The notes under the pieces were generated by a model, which saw only the letters and a list, made by a program, of their open reading frames with translations, was not told the DNA's origin and did not search any database. Positions 55,176-64,000 of a stretch of 64,000 nucleotides of DNA are shown piece after piece. The position numbers and the translations under genes were made by a program. The DNA comes from Rippkaea orientalis PCC 8801 (GTDB taxonomy: Bacteria; Cyanobacteriota; Cyanobacteriia; Cyanobacteriales; Microcystaceae), in the NCBI RefSeq assembly GCF_000021805.1, contig NC_011726.1, positions 3,876,097 to 3,940,096 on the forward strand. Reading direction: 5' to 3'. Positions within the stretch are counted from its first letter, which is position 1; every line of letters begins with the position of its first letter.

Positions 55176-56222
55176 CTATTCTTTATGATAGTTTATTAAC
55201 CCTGAACGACTACCTATTCCTCTTAATCCTTGGTCATATTCCTCTAAAATTTTTTGAGAATTATTCTCTAATTCTTCTCGCTTAATCTCTTCATTGAAGA
55301 CAAGTTTAATCAGATCTTGGCAGTAAGTAGTTAATCTTGATAGCAGTAAATGTCCAGATTTCTCTTGAATATTGTTTATACTATTTTCGGTTACTTTAGC
55401 AAGACTTAAAAATCCTTTATAGTAGGTTTCTTGTAATTGTTTTATCCCATTTTCTCCCAACGCTAATAATTTCTCTGACGCTAACTCGACTTCTTTGACA
55501 TCATTCATCAATTCTTGTATATTATAAATAATCGATATTTCTATGGCAAAACCATTCGTTAATAATCTTGCTCCTTGCCCTACAGCAATATGAGGATTCT
55601 TTTTAAAGCCAGGTGGTTGCTCCCACTTGTTTCCGTAGTTTTTTCGACTTTTAAATAGACTATTTGTTAAATGATGAAATACCTTATAATTGTCACTGAG
55701 TTGATTTAATCTATCTCCATCAATAGCCAGATGAATTACTGGTGATTCTAATACTCTTTTTTGTATCCACCAATTTTCTTTATAACGTTGACATTGTTCA
55801 ATTAAATAGGGAAATTCTTTTCGAGGAGATTCTACTCCTAAAACAACAATATGTCCAGAAAGTTTAATTAAGGTTTCTCTCAATAAAGTTTCAGAAGGTC
55901 TAACCGTTTTATGTTTGACTCGAGTTTGGTTTAAATAAGGATTATATCGAGAAATTTCTTGGGTTTCAACTTGATCTAATTGATCAAAATTAATCGATTG
56001 ATAATAAATACAGAATTTTAGTTTCTTTTGTGAAGCAAGTTGAAACAATCTATGATGGTCTTTTCCTTGCCATCTTGATTGTAGATTTTTGGCTTGACCT
56101 ATATACCAAACTATGTTACTTTCATCAAGAACATAATAAATACCAGAACTACTCGGTAATTGGTCTCTATTTTTTAAAGTAACACAGGGAAATGCAATAA
56201 TTCTTGAGTCGCCTTTCATCAT
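55176..56222 (-). CDS. GIY-YIG nuclease-domain protein
   Basis: A 348-residue protein whose N-terminus is a GIY-YIG domain: GIYYVLDESNIVWYIGQAKNLQSRW contains GIY and YIG plus the catalytic Arg. EISRYNPYLNQTRVKHK follows. The rest (~120-348) is helical, ends IGSRSGLIN, and has no domain that I can identify. GIY-YIG enzymes cut DNA in repair, restriction and mobile introns. It has no intron or restriction partner beside it. The gene is 20 bases from the DHH-fusion start on the same strand. Confidence 0.82.
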   Translation of the reverse strand: MMKGDSRIIAFPCVTLKNRDQLPSSSGIYYVLDESNIVWYIGQAKNLQSRWQGKDHHRLFQLASQKKLKFCIYYQSINFDQLDQVETQEISRYNPYLNQTRVKHKTVRPSETLLRETLIKLSGHIVVLGVESPRKEFPYLIEQCQRYKENWWIQKRVLESPVIHLAIDGDRLNQLSDNYKVFHHLTNSLFKSRKNYGNKWEQPPGFKKNPHIAVGQGARLLTNGFAIEISIIYNIQELMNDVKEVELASEKLLALGENGIKQLQETYYKGFLSLAKVTENSINNIQEKSGHLLLSRLTTYCQDLIKLVFNEEIKREELENNSQKILEEYDQGLRGIGSRSGLINYHKE

Positions 56223-56378
56223 TAATTCAAAGCTTAAAACTTAATCATAATTATACAAAAACTTAATCCTCAAATGGCTTTAATAACTTAATTTGTGTAA
56301 AAATACTTAAAGTCTTGATCAAACGTTAACAAATAGCGATATAGTAAACATTAGGCACATTTTCGTTAGGCTATCTCG

Positions 56379-57158
56379 GTGACACAGGTTCCATTGCGAT
56401 CTAGACAACTTCGCTACCTTCTCTCATCTCCCTCGGTTAACCGTCTTAAGTACTCATTAATCACGATTTTGAGTCAAAAAAGATGGCAAAAACGGGGATT
56501 ATGGTTAGTGGGGTCAACTGGACTAACTGTGATGATTTCTTGGGACTGGAAACTCGTACTAGCGACGACTACGGGAATGGGTTTAATGATCCTAGTGTAT
56601 CAAATACAAACTCAAAACTGGGAACATCGCTGGTTAGATTGGCAAGAGTTTTTCAAGAGTTTTCAAGGAAAATTAGCCGTAGCGGTAAGTAGTGGAGGTT
56701 TAAGCGCGGTGGGAACTTATATTGCTGCCTCTATCTGGTCTGATGCGGAAAATCGTTGGTTAGCCACAGGGGCTATTATACAGGGCATGGGGACATTATT
56801 AACCCTTGGCTTGTTGGGGTGGCAGATTTTACAACTTAGGGAAAAAGGTGAGGAAAGTCAATTTAATCGATGGGTATCAGATTTAACGGAGAATGACTCT
56901 CTTAAACGATTAATTGCCGTTAGAAATCTCTTAAATCTTTTGAAGAAAGAGGAACTCAATAGTCACTATCAGCAACAACTTAAAGACTATTTTCAATTAA
57001 TGTTAGGTCAAGAAAGTGAACCGTTAGTCCGTCAAGGAATCCTAGAAGGATTACAATTATTGAATAACCATAAAATGACTGCTTTATCGCCTCAAAAAGT
57101 TATTGATCTTAAACCAGAATTAAGACAGAAAAAAATAGAGATTATCTTACAGAAATAA
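56379..57158 (+). CDS. multi-helix membrane protein of unknown function with soluble C-terminus
   Basis: A 259-residue protein starting GTG 56379 (MTQVPLRSRQLRYLLSS). It has three or four membrane helices between ~40 and ~150 (LVGSTGLTVMISWDWKLVLA, LAVAVSSGGLSAVGTYIAAS and LATGAIIQGMGTLLTLGLLG) and a soluble helical C-terminus. The latter (LKRLIAVRNLLNLLKKEELN and RQGILEGLQLLNNHKM) resembles an armadillo/HEAT-like repeat. No named family comes to mind. It is 21 bases upstream of the arsenosugar-type glycosyltransferase and may be co-transcribed. Confidence 0.7.
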   Translation: MTQVPLRSRQLRYLLSSPSVNRLKYSLITILSQKRWQKRGLWLVGSTGLTVMISWDWKLVLATTTGMGLMILVYQIQTQNWEHRWLDWQEFFKSFQGKLAVAVSSGGLSAVGTYIAASIWSDAENRWLATGAIIQGMGTLLTLGLLGWQILQLREKGEESQFNRWVSDLTENDSLKRLIAVRNLLNLLKKEELNSHYQQQLKDYFQLMLGQESEPLVRQGILEGLQLLNNHKMTALSPQKVIDLKPELRQKKIEIILQK

Positions 57159-57179
57159 GCTAAATTTACCCTATATTAA

Positions 57180-57860
57180 ATGACTAAAATTACTATCATT
57201 ATTCCTGTTTTAAATGAAGAAAATAATATTACCAAAATACTGAAAAATCTACAAAATGATCAAGATACTGAGGTAATTGTAGTCGATGGAGGAAGTCAAG
57301 ATATAACAGTTCAGTTAGTCGAAGAAATGGGAATAAAAATCGTTGTTTCACCTCAAGCTGGACGTGCATTTCAGATGAATTATGGCGCATTATTAGCAAC
57401 AGGAGATATCCTGTTATTTCTTCATGCAGATACGATTTTACCACAGGAATACAAGACTATTATAACGAATCTTTTATCAGATAAAAAAGTGGTTGGAGGA
57501 GCCTTTGAATTAAAGATTGATCTTCCTCAATTTTCCCTGCGAATCATTGAAACTTTAGTTAACTGGCGATCGCGTTTTTTTTCGCTTCCTTATGGAGATC
57601 AAGCAATTTTTGTTAAAAAGTCTATCTTTGAAGGAATGGGAGGGTTTTCTGCGCTTCCCATTATGGAAGATTTTGAATTTATGCAAAGACTCAAAAAATA
57701 CGGTAAAATTGCAATTGCATCGGCTAAAGTCATAACCTCTGGTCGTCGTTGGCAAAAGTTAGGAGTGTTGCAAACAACGTTAATTAATCAAAAGATTATT
57801 TTAGGCTATTATTTAGGCGTTTCTCCTGATACATTAGTTCGATGGTATAAAGGGAAATAA
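57180..57860 (+). CDS. TIGR04283-type (arsenosugar-associated) glycosyltransferase
   Basis: A 226-residue GT2-fold enzyme: ITIIIPVLNEENNITKIL, VIVVDGGSQDITVQLVE (DGGS with the nucleotide contacts), PQAGRAFQMNYGALLATGDI and HADT (DxD-like). The C-terminal FVKKSIFEGMGGFSALPIMEDFEFM fits the TIGR04283 family, often found in arsenosugar gene clusters. Here no arsenic methyltransferase is seen, so the name does not prove arsenosugar synthesis. It is one of several sugar-transfer genes in this region. Confidence 0.85.
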   Translation: MTKITIIIPVLNEENNITKILKNLQNDQDTEVIVVDGGSQDITVQLVEEMGIKIVVSPQAGRAFQMNYGALLATGDILLFLHADTILPQEYKTIITNLLSDKKVVGGAFELKIDLPQFSLRIIETLVNWRSRFFSLPYGDQAIFVKKSIFEGMGGFSALPIMEDFEFMQRLKKYGKIAIASAKVITSGRRWQKLGVLQTTLINQKIILGYYLGVSPDTLVRWYKGK

Positions 57861-57891
57861 CTAAGCTAACAGAAACAACAACGGAGAGAAC

Positions 57892-58278
57892 ATGAAAGTC
57901 AAAAAAATTCATCATATAGCGATTATTTGTTCTGATTATGAAAAGTCGAAGCATTTTTACACAAATATTCTCGGATTTTCCATTATTGAAGAAACCTTTA
58001 GAGAACACAGAAATTCCTATAAACTCGATTTAAGAGTCGGTGATAATGATAGGATAGAATTGTTCTCTTTTCCCAATCCTGGACCGAGATTAAGTAACCC
58101 AGAAAATTGTGGACTAAGACATTTAGCGTTTGCAGTTACTAATCTAGATGAAGTCGTTGCTAACTTAGAATCAAAAGGAGTTTCTGTTGAACCCATTAGA
58201 TTAGATGAATTAACAGGAAAACGTTTTACTTTTTTTAAAGATCCCGACCAGTTACCGCTAGAAATTTACGAAAACTAA
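57892..58278 (+). CDS. VOC-family (glyoxalase-like) protein, YaeR type
   Basis: A 128-residue VOC protein. KIHHIAIICSDYEKSKHFYT and GLRHLAFAVTNLDEVVANLE carry the two beta-alpha-beta-beta-beta modules with metal ligands His-His-Glu (HHIAI, RHLAF, LEIYEN). LEIYEN at the C-terminus provides the Glu. The YaeR/SMU1112c branch has unknown function and may handle small reactive molecules. It lies 31 bases after the glycosyltransferase. Confidence 0.88.
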   Translation: MKVKKIHHIAIICSDYEKSKHFYTNILGFSIIEETFREHRNSYKLDLRVGDNDRIELFSFPNPGPRLSNPENCGLRHLAFAVTNLDEVVANLESKGVSVEPIRLDELTGKRFTFFKDPDQLPLEIYEN

Positions 58279-58311
58279 AGTACTAATTGCCATAATTTAG
58301 GAGATAATCTA

Positions 58312-59331
58312 ATGACTTCAAAGGGAATTTATATCTTAGCTAACGATGTTGTTTATGATCAACTGATTGCACTTCTTAACAGTATAGAAGCTAATGTTAG
58401 TAATCTGTTTCCTATTTGTGTTATTCCCTACGATGATCGCTTAGAAAAAGTCAAAGCAGAAATCAAAAATAGACCTAATCTTACTTTATTTGATAATCAA
58501 GACTCTATCGAAAGATGGGAAGATTTCGCTAATAAAGTTTGGTCAGCGCATCCTAGAAATAAAGAGAGCAAAATCTCTCGCCCTAATTGGTACAAAGGTC
58601 ATTTACAACGGAAATTTGTTGCATTTGATGGAAAATTTGATCACTTTGTTTTTTACGAAGCTGATAACTTAGCGATGAAACCAATTGAGGATGTTTTTGA
58701 AAAATTACAAAATTATGATTTTATCTTTAATGACTGGGAACATCGTAAACCGACTCCCATTGCTGCGTTAAATATTCCCCTGATTGAAGCAACCAGTTCC
58801 TATACAGAAGCAGACATCAGACCAAAAATTCATGATGCTAGTTTTTTTGCGAGTAAAAAAGGGTTATTTCCTCCTTCAGAATTAGCTGATCTAGAAGACA
58901 AACTCATTAATCAAAAAGAGGTAGAATGGATTAATGGGATTGGTTGGTGGGATGATGTTTTTCTATTTAATTATCTTACCTTACGCTGCGATCGCCCTAT
59001 TTATAATTTTACCCAAAGTCCCAATGGACAAGATAGAACCGGTAATTGCGCAGATGCTGATCCCTTTGTGAATATTGACAACATTCTCTACAACGAACAA
59101 GGATTAAAACCCATCCATCGTATTCATTATATGAACTATTCTTCCAGAGATTTCGCCCGTTTATGTCAGGGAGAAGATGTTAATATTCGCTATCAAGATG
59201 TCTTTTTGCACTATCGTTTTTTAAAAAATCCAGACCAAAAACCTCAACAATTAACCCCTGCGAGTTCTTTAACCAAAGCGACTCGAAAATTCCAAGGATT
59301 TGTCAACAAAATTAAACGAACAATTTCCTAG
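58312..59331 (+). CDS. Npun_R2821/R2823-type putative glycosyltransferase
   Basis: A 339-residue GT-A-fold-like protein: KGIYILANDVVYDQLIALL, then FVFYEADNLAMKPIEDVFEK with a DxD-like ADN, GWWDDVFLFNYL and RIHYMNYSSRDFARL. It belongs to a family named after Nostoc punctiforme genes that often lie in polysaccharide clusters; its acceptor is unknown. It is flanked by the VOC and GT2 genes on the same strand with short gaps. Confidence 0.75.
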   Translation: MTSKGIYILANDVVYDQLIALLNSIEANVSNLFPICVIPYDDRLEKVKAEIKNRPNLTLFDNQDSIERWEDFANKVWSAHPRNKESKISRPNWYKGHLQRKFVAFDGKFDHFVFYEADNLAMKPIEDVFEKLQNYDFIFNDWEHRKPTPIAALNIPLIEATSSYTEADIRPKIHDASFFASKKGLFPPSELADLEDKLINQKEVEWINGIGWWDDVFLFNYLTLRCDRPIYNFTQSPNGQDRTGNCADADPFVNIDNILYNEQGLKPIHRIHYMNYSSRDFARLCQGEDVNIRYQDVFLHYRFLKNPDQKPQQLTPASSLTKATRKFQGFVNKIKRTIS

Positions 59332-59348
59332 TTATTGATGTTAATATT

Positions 59349-60338
59349 ATGCCTAAAGTCACTGTCTGTATTCCCACCTATAACCGTTCCCATTTTCTAA
59401 CTTATTCAGTACAAAGTGTTCTTGATCAAACTTATTCTGATTTTGAACTAATTATCTGTGATGATGGTTCCCCCGATAATACTCCCGATGTTGTTAAAGG
59501 GTTTAACGATACTAGGATTAAGTATATCAGACATCCGCAAAATATCGGTCGTAGTCGCAATATGCGATCGGGGTTTGAAGCATCTCAAGGAGAGTATTTT
59601 ATTAAATTTGATGATGATGATGGGTTAACCCGGCAATTTTTAGAAAAAACAGTTGACGTATTAGACAATAATCAAAATGTTGATTTTGTGTGTACCAATC
59701 ATTGGATTATTAATCAAGATAATCAGCGAATGGAGTCAGCAACACAGGAAAATTCTAAACGGTGGGGAAAAGATAAAATACCCCTAGGAATTATTCAAGA
59801 TTTAACTTGGCAAACTTTCTATTACCAAAGTTTACAAGTAGGTTCAACCCTATTTCGTCAGTCCTGTTTAAAAGACATTCATTATATGCGTCCAGAAGCA
59901 GATGGGTGTGAAGATTTTGACTTATTAGTAAGATTAGCAATAGCCGAAAAACGAGGCTATTTTTTACCCGAATTTTTAATGGAATATCGCTTTCATGGAG
60001 GACAAACCAGCTTAAAACAAAATCTGCATTTCTTAAAATCTAAATTATTCTGTATTAGTGACTATCAGTTTAAAGAACCGGAATTAGAAGAAAAAAGATT
60101 AATTAAATTAGCGCAAACCCAACAAGACTTAGGACTGAGATTAATTGAACAAGGAAACACCCAAGAAGGACGCAAACTTCTACAAGAGTCTAATCAAGTG
60201 TTAGGAAGTTCTCGTCGCTCAAATTTAGGTATATTACTGTCTTATTTTCCCTCTAATCTTCGTCAATTATTCCTCCAAGGATTTCGCCAACTACGTCCTA
60301 AAGATTATACCGAAAAAGTTCGTTCTCAAACCTCTTAA
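59349..60338 (+). CDS. glycosyltransferase family 2
   Basis: A 329-residue GT2: VTVCIPTYNRSHFLTYSVQS, ICDDGSPDNTPDVV (DDGS), GEYFIKFDDDDGL (DxD) and a C-terminal acceptor part with EFLMEYRFHGGQTSL. It has the classical GT-A signature and likely adds hexose or deoxyhexose to an envelope polymer. It is 18 bases after the preceding gene. No flippase or polymerase is in the window, so the product is unknown. Confidence 0.9.
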   Translation: MPKVTVCIPTYNRSHFLTYSVQSVLDQTYSDFELIICDDGSPDNTPDVVKGFNDTRIKYIRHPQNIGRSRNMRSGFEASQGEYFIKFDDDDGLTRQFLEKTVDVLDNNQNVDFVCTNHWIINQDNQRMESATQENSKRWGKDKIPLGIIQDLTWQTFYYQSLQVGSTLFRQSCLKDIHYMRPEADGCEDFDLLVRLAIAEKRGYFLPEFLMEYRFHGGQTSLKQNLHFLKSKLFCISDYQFKEPELEEKRLIKLAQTQQDLGLRLIEQGNTQEGRKLLQESNQVLGSSRRSNLGILLSYFPSNLRQLFLQGFRQLRPKDYTEKVRSQTS

Positions 60339-60386
60339 ATATGTTATAATTAAGCGATAAATTATGATTATTTTTTAAAGGAAATT

Positions 60387-61367
60387 ATGGGACTTCTCAT
60401 AGAGGGAATTTGGCACGATCAATGGTATGACACCGAAAGTACAGGAGGCCGTTTTATTCGTCAATCCTCCCAATTTCGCAATTGGATTACACCTGATGGA
60501 AGTGCGGGAATATCGGGAATAGAAGGATTTAAAGCAGAACCTGGACGTTATCATCTCTATGTTTCATTAGCGTGTCCCTGGGCTCATCGTACCCTAATTT
60601 TTCATGCTATAAAAGGACTACAAGACATGATTTCCCTCTCTGTTGTTCACTGGTTTATGGGGGAATTTGGATGGACATTTCAAGAGGGACAAGGGGTTAT
60701 TCCTGATACAATTAATAACGCGAATTATCTCTACGAAATTTACACAAAAGCGAACCCGAAGTATACAGGTAGGGTAACGGTTCCGATTCTTTGGGATAAG
60801 CAAAATAATACCATTGTTAGTAACGAATCTGCTGAAATTATTCGGATGTTTAATAGTGCTTTTGATCACCTTGGTGCAAAACCGGGAGACTATTATCCCC
60901 AAGACTTACGAGGAGAGATTGATACTATCAATGAACGCATTTATAATACGATCAACAATGGAGTTTATAAAGCAGGATTTGCTACTACTCAAGAAGCATA
61001 TCAAGAGGGAGTTATTCCCCTATTTGAAACCCTAGATTGGTTAGAAGAAAAGTTATCAACGTCTCGCTATTTATTAGGAGATAAACTCACTGAAGCAGAC
61101 TGGAGATTATTTACTACCTTAGTTCGGTTTGATGCGGTTTATGTCGGACATTTTAAGTGTAATAAAAAACGGATTATTGATTATCCCAATTTATGGGGAT
61201 ATATCCGAGAACTGTATCAATATCCCAACGTAGCTAAAACAGTTAATTTTACCCACATTAAAGGCCATTATTATCAAAGTCATCGAACGATTAACCCTAC
61301 TGGAATTATTCCCCTAGGACCTGAAATAGATTTTAGTGAACCCCATGATCGACACCGATTAAGTTAA
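60387..61367 (+). CDS. glutathionyl-hydroquinone reductase-type glutathione S-transferase
   Basis: A 326-residue Xi-class GST related to ECM4/YqjG, which reduces glutathionyl-hydroquinones. The catalytic Cys63 is in LACPWAHRTLIFHAIKG. WDKQNNTIVSNESAEIIRMF is the glutathione site of the thioredoxin-like domain, and RYLLGDKLTEADWRLFTTLV is the conserved helical domain. Length is normal for the class. It converges with the Dev transporter operon: the stops overlap by four bases at 61364-61367. Confidence 0.92.
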   Translation: MGLLIEGIWHDQWYDTESTGGRFIRQSSQFRNWITPDGSAGISGIEGFKAEPGRYHLYVSLACPWAHRTLIFHAIKGLQDMISLSVVHWFMGEFGWTFQEGQGVIPDTINNANYLYEIYTKANPKYTGRVTVPILWDKQNNTIVSNESAEIIRMFNSAFDHLGAKPGDYYPQDLRGEIDTINERIYNTINNGVYKAGFATTQEAYQEGVIPLFETLDWLEEKLSTSRYLLGDKLTEADWRLFTTLVRFDAVYVGHFKCNKKRIIDYPNLWGYIRELYQYPNVAKTVNFTHIKGHYYQSHRTINPTGIIPLGPEIDFSEPHDRHRLS

Positions 61368-62077
61368 GCTAAAACGGTTGATTGATAATTCTCTGCATTA
61401 ATCAACCGTCCATCTTCAAGTTCAATAATGCGATCAGCCACATCTAAAATACGATTATCATGGGTGACAATTAAAATAGTACAGCCTTGTTCCTTCGCTA
61501 ATTGCTGCATTAATTGTACCACATCATGACCCGATTTACTATCAAGAGAAGCTGTCGGTTCATCGGCTAAAACCATCTTGGGATGACTCACTAATGCGCG
61601 TGCGATCGCAACCCGTTGTTTTTGTCCCCCTGATAAGTTTTTGGGATAATAATTAAGGCGATCGCCTAATCCTACCGCTTCTAACATTTTAATCGATTTT
61701 TGTTTAACTTCTTGCGCTGATAATCCATTGTGTAATTCAACTGACATCTGCACATTTTGTCTTGCAGTTAAACAGTCTAATAAATTATGCGCTTGGAAAA
61801 TATACCCAATATTCCGACGAATTTTCACCAGTTTATTTTTAGACGTTCCTACTAACTCCTGTCCCAAAACTGTTAAACTTCCACTTTGAGGCGATCGCAA
61901 CCCACCCATCAAGGTTAATAACGTGGTTTTTCCTGAACCCGAAGGACCTTTTAGAATCACCACTTCCCCTGATTTAAGGGTTAAATTAATATCAAAAAGA
62001 ATCTGCTTTCTCAGACTTCCTTCCCCAAAATAGTGATTAAGATTTTTAATGACAACTACATTTTCTTGATTGATCAT
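61364..62077 (-). CDS. devA: DevA-type ABC transporter ATP-binding protein
   Basis: A 237-residue ABC ATPase: Walker A GPSGSGKTTLL, signature LSGGQKQRVAIARAL, Walker B MVLADEPTASLDS and H-loop VTHDNRIL. It belongs to the MacB/LolD-like DevA group that drives DevBC-type export (glycolipids of heterocysts, and other envelope compounds in unicellular strains). It is the last gene of a devB-devC-devA operon on the minus strand, 43 bases after devC. Confidence 0.93.
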   Translation of the reverse strand: MINQENVVVIKNLNHYFGEGSLRKQILFDINLTLKSGEVVILKGPSGSGKTTLLTLMGGLRSPQSGSLTVLGQELVGTSKNKLVKIRRNIGYIFQAHNLLDCLTARQNVQMSVELHNGLSAQEVKQKSIKMLEAVGLGDRLNYYPKNLSGGQKQRVAIARALVSHPKMVLADEPTASLDSKSGHDVVQLMQQLAKEQGCTILIVTHDNRILDVADRIIELEDGRLINAENYQSTVLA

Positions 62078-62120
62078 AACTCACCTTTTTTGTCAACTCA
62101 CTATTCTCTGTTCCCTTTAA

Positions 62121-63272
62121 TTAAAAAATATCAGCCGGATCAGCAGCTTTCAATTTACCCACAGCTATCCCTCCCGAAATACAACACATAATAACCGTTA
62201 AAATTAAAACCGTAATTGCTCTTGATGTTACCATAATAATCGGTAATCCTGTGGCTTTAGCTGCATTAAAATAGAGTAGCATTGATAAAGAAAACCCTGG
62301 AATAAATCCAATCAACGCTAAAATAATCGCCTCTTGAAAAACCACAGTAAATAAATAAAAATCCGTATATCCCATCGCTTTTAAGGTCGCATATTCTGGT
62401 AAATGATCAGCCACATCCGTATAAAGAATTTGATAAACAATCACCGTCCCTACCACAAACCCCATAATTGTTCCTAACGAAAAAATAAAGCCGATCGCTG
62501 TTCGATTTCTCCAGAAAGATTTCTCATGATTAATTAATTCCTCCTGAGAATAATAGCTAATATCTTTATAAGCCATATTTTCTCTTAAAAACGCTAACGT
62601 AGTTTCAACATCAGCACCGGGTTTTAATTTAATAATTCCCACATCAATTAATCCCCTTTCTCGTTCAGGAAACAACCGCCAAAAATTAATATCGCTAGTA
62701 ATAATTGTACCATCAGCTCCAAAAGATGTCCCTAAAGAAAATAATCCCCCAACCTGAATACGACGGTTAGAAACCTCTGTTTTAACGGTTTCTCCTGATT
62801 CAAATAACGCTGCAATTGGTCCAAATTCGGCACGAGAACGCCGATCAAATAAGACAGTATCTTGCTGTTTAACAACAGAAATATTCTCAGCAATTCCTGG
62901 CAGTTCAACACTGTTTTTAGTCGGATTAATTCCCATGGTAAAAACCGTTCTTTCTTTGCCTTTTTTGGGATTTTTCCAACTAGCTAACCCAATATAAACA
63001 GGCGTAACAGATTCAACCGTATCTACGGCTAACGTTTCATATAATCTTCGTTGGGAAAAACTGGTTAATTTAGTAAAGGTATCGGAATTAGAATTAAGGA
63101 TAAAAATATCCCCTTGTAAGCTATTATGTAACCGAACTGAACTATCAAATAAGGCATTTTTAAACCCCAATTGCATGAACATCAAAATATCAGCAAAGCC
63201 AATGCCCGCTAAAGCTACTAATAGACGGGTTTTTTCGTGGGTTAATTGTAAAAAAGCTAGGGGGGTTTTCAT
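62121..63272 (-). CDS. devC: DevC-type ABC transporter permease
   Basis: A 383-residue FtsX/MacB-like permease with four membrane helices: one near the start (ALAGIGFADILMFMQLGF) and three in the C-terminal third (IGFIFSLGTIMGFVVGTVIV, FLFTVVFQEAIILALIGFIPG and AITVLILTVIMCCISGGIAV). Between them is a large periplasmic domain. FtsX signature ATLKAMGYTDFYL is present. It forms the membrane part of a three-component exporter with DevA and the DevB adaptor. The operon gap to devB is 5 bases. Confidence 0.92.
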   Translation of the reverse strand: MKTPLAFLQLTHEKTRLLVALAGIGFADILMFMQLGFKNALFDSSVRLHNSLQGDIFILNSNSDTFTKLTSFSQRRLYETLAVDTVESVTPVYIGLASWKNPKKGKERTVFTMGINPTKNSVELPGIAENISVVKQQDTVLFDRRSRAEFGPIAALFESGETVKTEVSNRRIQVGGLFSLGTSFGADGTIITSDINFWRLFPERERGLIDVGIIKLKPGADVETTLAFLRENMAYKDISYYSQEELINHEKSFWRNRTAIGFIFSLGTIMGFVVGTVIVYQILYTDVADHLPEYATLKAMGYTDFYLFTVVFQEAIILALIGFIPGFSLSMLLYFNAAKATGLPIIMVTSRAITVLILTVIMCCISGGIAVGKLKAADPADIF

Positions 63273-63277
63273 CGTAT

Positions 63278-64000
63278 TTATAACAAAATTTGTGCAACAA
63301 CTTTGGCGTAGGTTAAATTAGAAACTCGTTGACTTGATGTTGGATCTAATAAGATTTTTACTTCAATAACCCTAACGTCAACATTGGCAGCAGGATCGGT
63401 ATCTAAAACATCTTTTTTGCCAATTTGTCGCCCAATTTCTTGAACCGTTCCTTGTAGTTCTTCTGAGAAAGTATTATTCTCACTTTTAATGTTTGCTTTT
63501 TGCCCTATTTTAACTTTGTTAATATCACTTTCGTACACTTCAGCAATCACCATCATTTGCTGAGTTTCTCCCAATTCAACAATACCATTGCTATCATCCA
63601 CTTTTTCCCCTGGATAACTATGAATTTTGATAATTTGTCCATCCCCAGGAGCCTTAACATAAGCGAGATCTAAATCTTCTTGGGATTCCTTTAATTGAGC
63701 CACGGCTTGATCGACTTCTGCTTGCGCTTTTTGCACATCAACAGGACGAACTTCTGCAATACGACTTAGCGTCGCTTTTGCTTCTTGAATTTGTCGCCTC
63801 AAGCTATTAATTTTTGTCGTTGATTTAGCCTTTTCTTCTGTGATTTGTTGGCTTAGAATATTAATGGTTTTCTTCAACTTTTCTTGCGCTTCTGTTAAGC
63901 TTTCTTGGGCTTTATCTAACCCTAATTGACGCTTTTCTAAATCTTCAGCAGAAATCACCCCATCTTGGGCTAATAATTCATAGCGTTGTTCTTCCCGTTG
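63278..64000 (-). CDS. devB: DevB-type HlyD-family membrane fusion protein (5' end off window)
   Basis: The visible 240 codons are open to the right edge (reading starts before 64000, in frame with QRYELLAQDGVISAEDLEK). They show a coiled-coil hairpin (EDLEKRQLGLDKAQESLTEA, with heptads), then the lipoyl/beta-barrel part AYVKAPGDGQIIKIHSYPGE, and VAEVYESDINKVKIGQKANI, typical of HlyD/DevB adaptors that bridge inner-membrane ABC transporters to TolC-like channels. The N-terminal membrane anchor lies beyond 64000. It is the first visible gene of the operon with devC and devA. Confidence 0.92.
   Translation of the reverse strand, partial: QREEQRYELLAQDGVISAEDLEKRQLGLDKAQESLTEAQEKLKKTINILSQQITEEKAKSTTKINSLRRQIQEAKATLSRIAEVRPVDVQKAQAEVDQAVAQLKESQEDLDLAYVKAPGDGQIIKIHSYPGEKVDDSNGIVELGETQQMMVIAEVYESDINKVKIGQKANIKSENNTFSEELQGTVQEIGRQIGKKDVLDTDPAANVDVRVIEVKILLDPTSSQRVSNLTYAKVVAQILL

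Overview
The window is from a cyanobacterium, most likely a unicellular Cyanothece/Crocosphaera/Rippkaea-type strain. This rests on AT-rich DNA, many palindromic GCGATCGC (HIP1) octamers in the housekeeping genes, light-dependent protochlorophyllide reductase, the oxygen-dependent Mg-protoporphyrin ester cyclase AcsF, PxcA, a DevABC-type exporter, a ferredoxin-type glutamate synthase, and the C-terminal half of a split-intein DnaE. The genus is an inference from gene content and style only.

Layout. 1-2179 is most of purL (minus strand, cut by the window edge). 2387-4088 is a small accessory patch with a vapC fossil, an Mrr-like endonuclease, a DUF29 protein and a lone HicB antitoxin. 4253-12156 holds a transglutaminase-fold membrane protein, a broken Uma2 gene, cofG, msrP and a P-type Ca2+-ATPase-like pump. 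12157-13447 is a degraded higBA toxin-antitoxin locus plus a repeat-rich spacer. 13448-22747 is mostly core: helicase-like protein, pxcA, an ArsR regulator with a stand-alone thioester reductase, a pentapeptide protein, acsF and an aldose 1-epimerase. 22860-24509 begins with tRNA-Lys and is a toxin-antitoxin and type I restriction graveyard. 24564-28571 contains small cyanobacterial proteins, 5-formyl-THF cyclo-ligase and split dnaE-C. 28612-42986 contains a glycosyltransferase/sulfotransferase pair, a heptad-repeat protein, por, a HEAT protein, ubiX, an amidohydrolase, a quinone oxidoreductase, two more DUF29 genes and the 1554-residue glutamate synthase. 43055-45356 is a nested mobile region (BrnT/BrnA, hicAB fragment, dead ISL3 transposase, IS630-type element) ending near tRNA-Ala. 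45801-56222 holds a DUF1704 protein, a histidine kinase with a degenerate ATPase domain, a GH88-type glycosidase, Uma2, a SLATT-like membrane protein, an IS4 remnant, a cysteine-free phycobiliprotein-like protein, a DHH-CBS-CBS-nucleotidyltransferase fusion and a GIY-YIG protein. 56379-64000 carries glycosyltransferases, a VOC protein, a glutathionyl-hydroquinone reductase-like protein and a devA-devC-devB exporter operon (devB cut by the right edge).

Together, the core genes cover purine, folate, glutamate, chlorophyll and envelope sugar metabolism. The accessory patches are dominated by toxin-antitoxin and transposase debris. I see at least seven toxin-antitoxin loci or remnants, of which only two look complete. 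The most unusual gene is 51953-52444: its sequence can be aligned by eye along the allophycocyanin fold, yet it has no cysteine to hold a bilin. I found no CRISPR array or rRNA, and no clear multi-gene defence operon.
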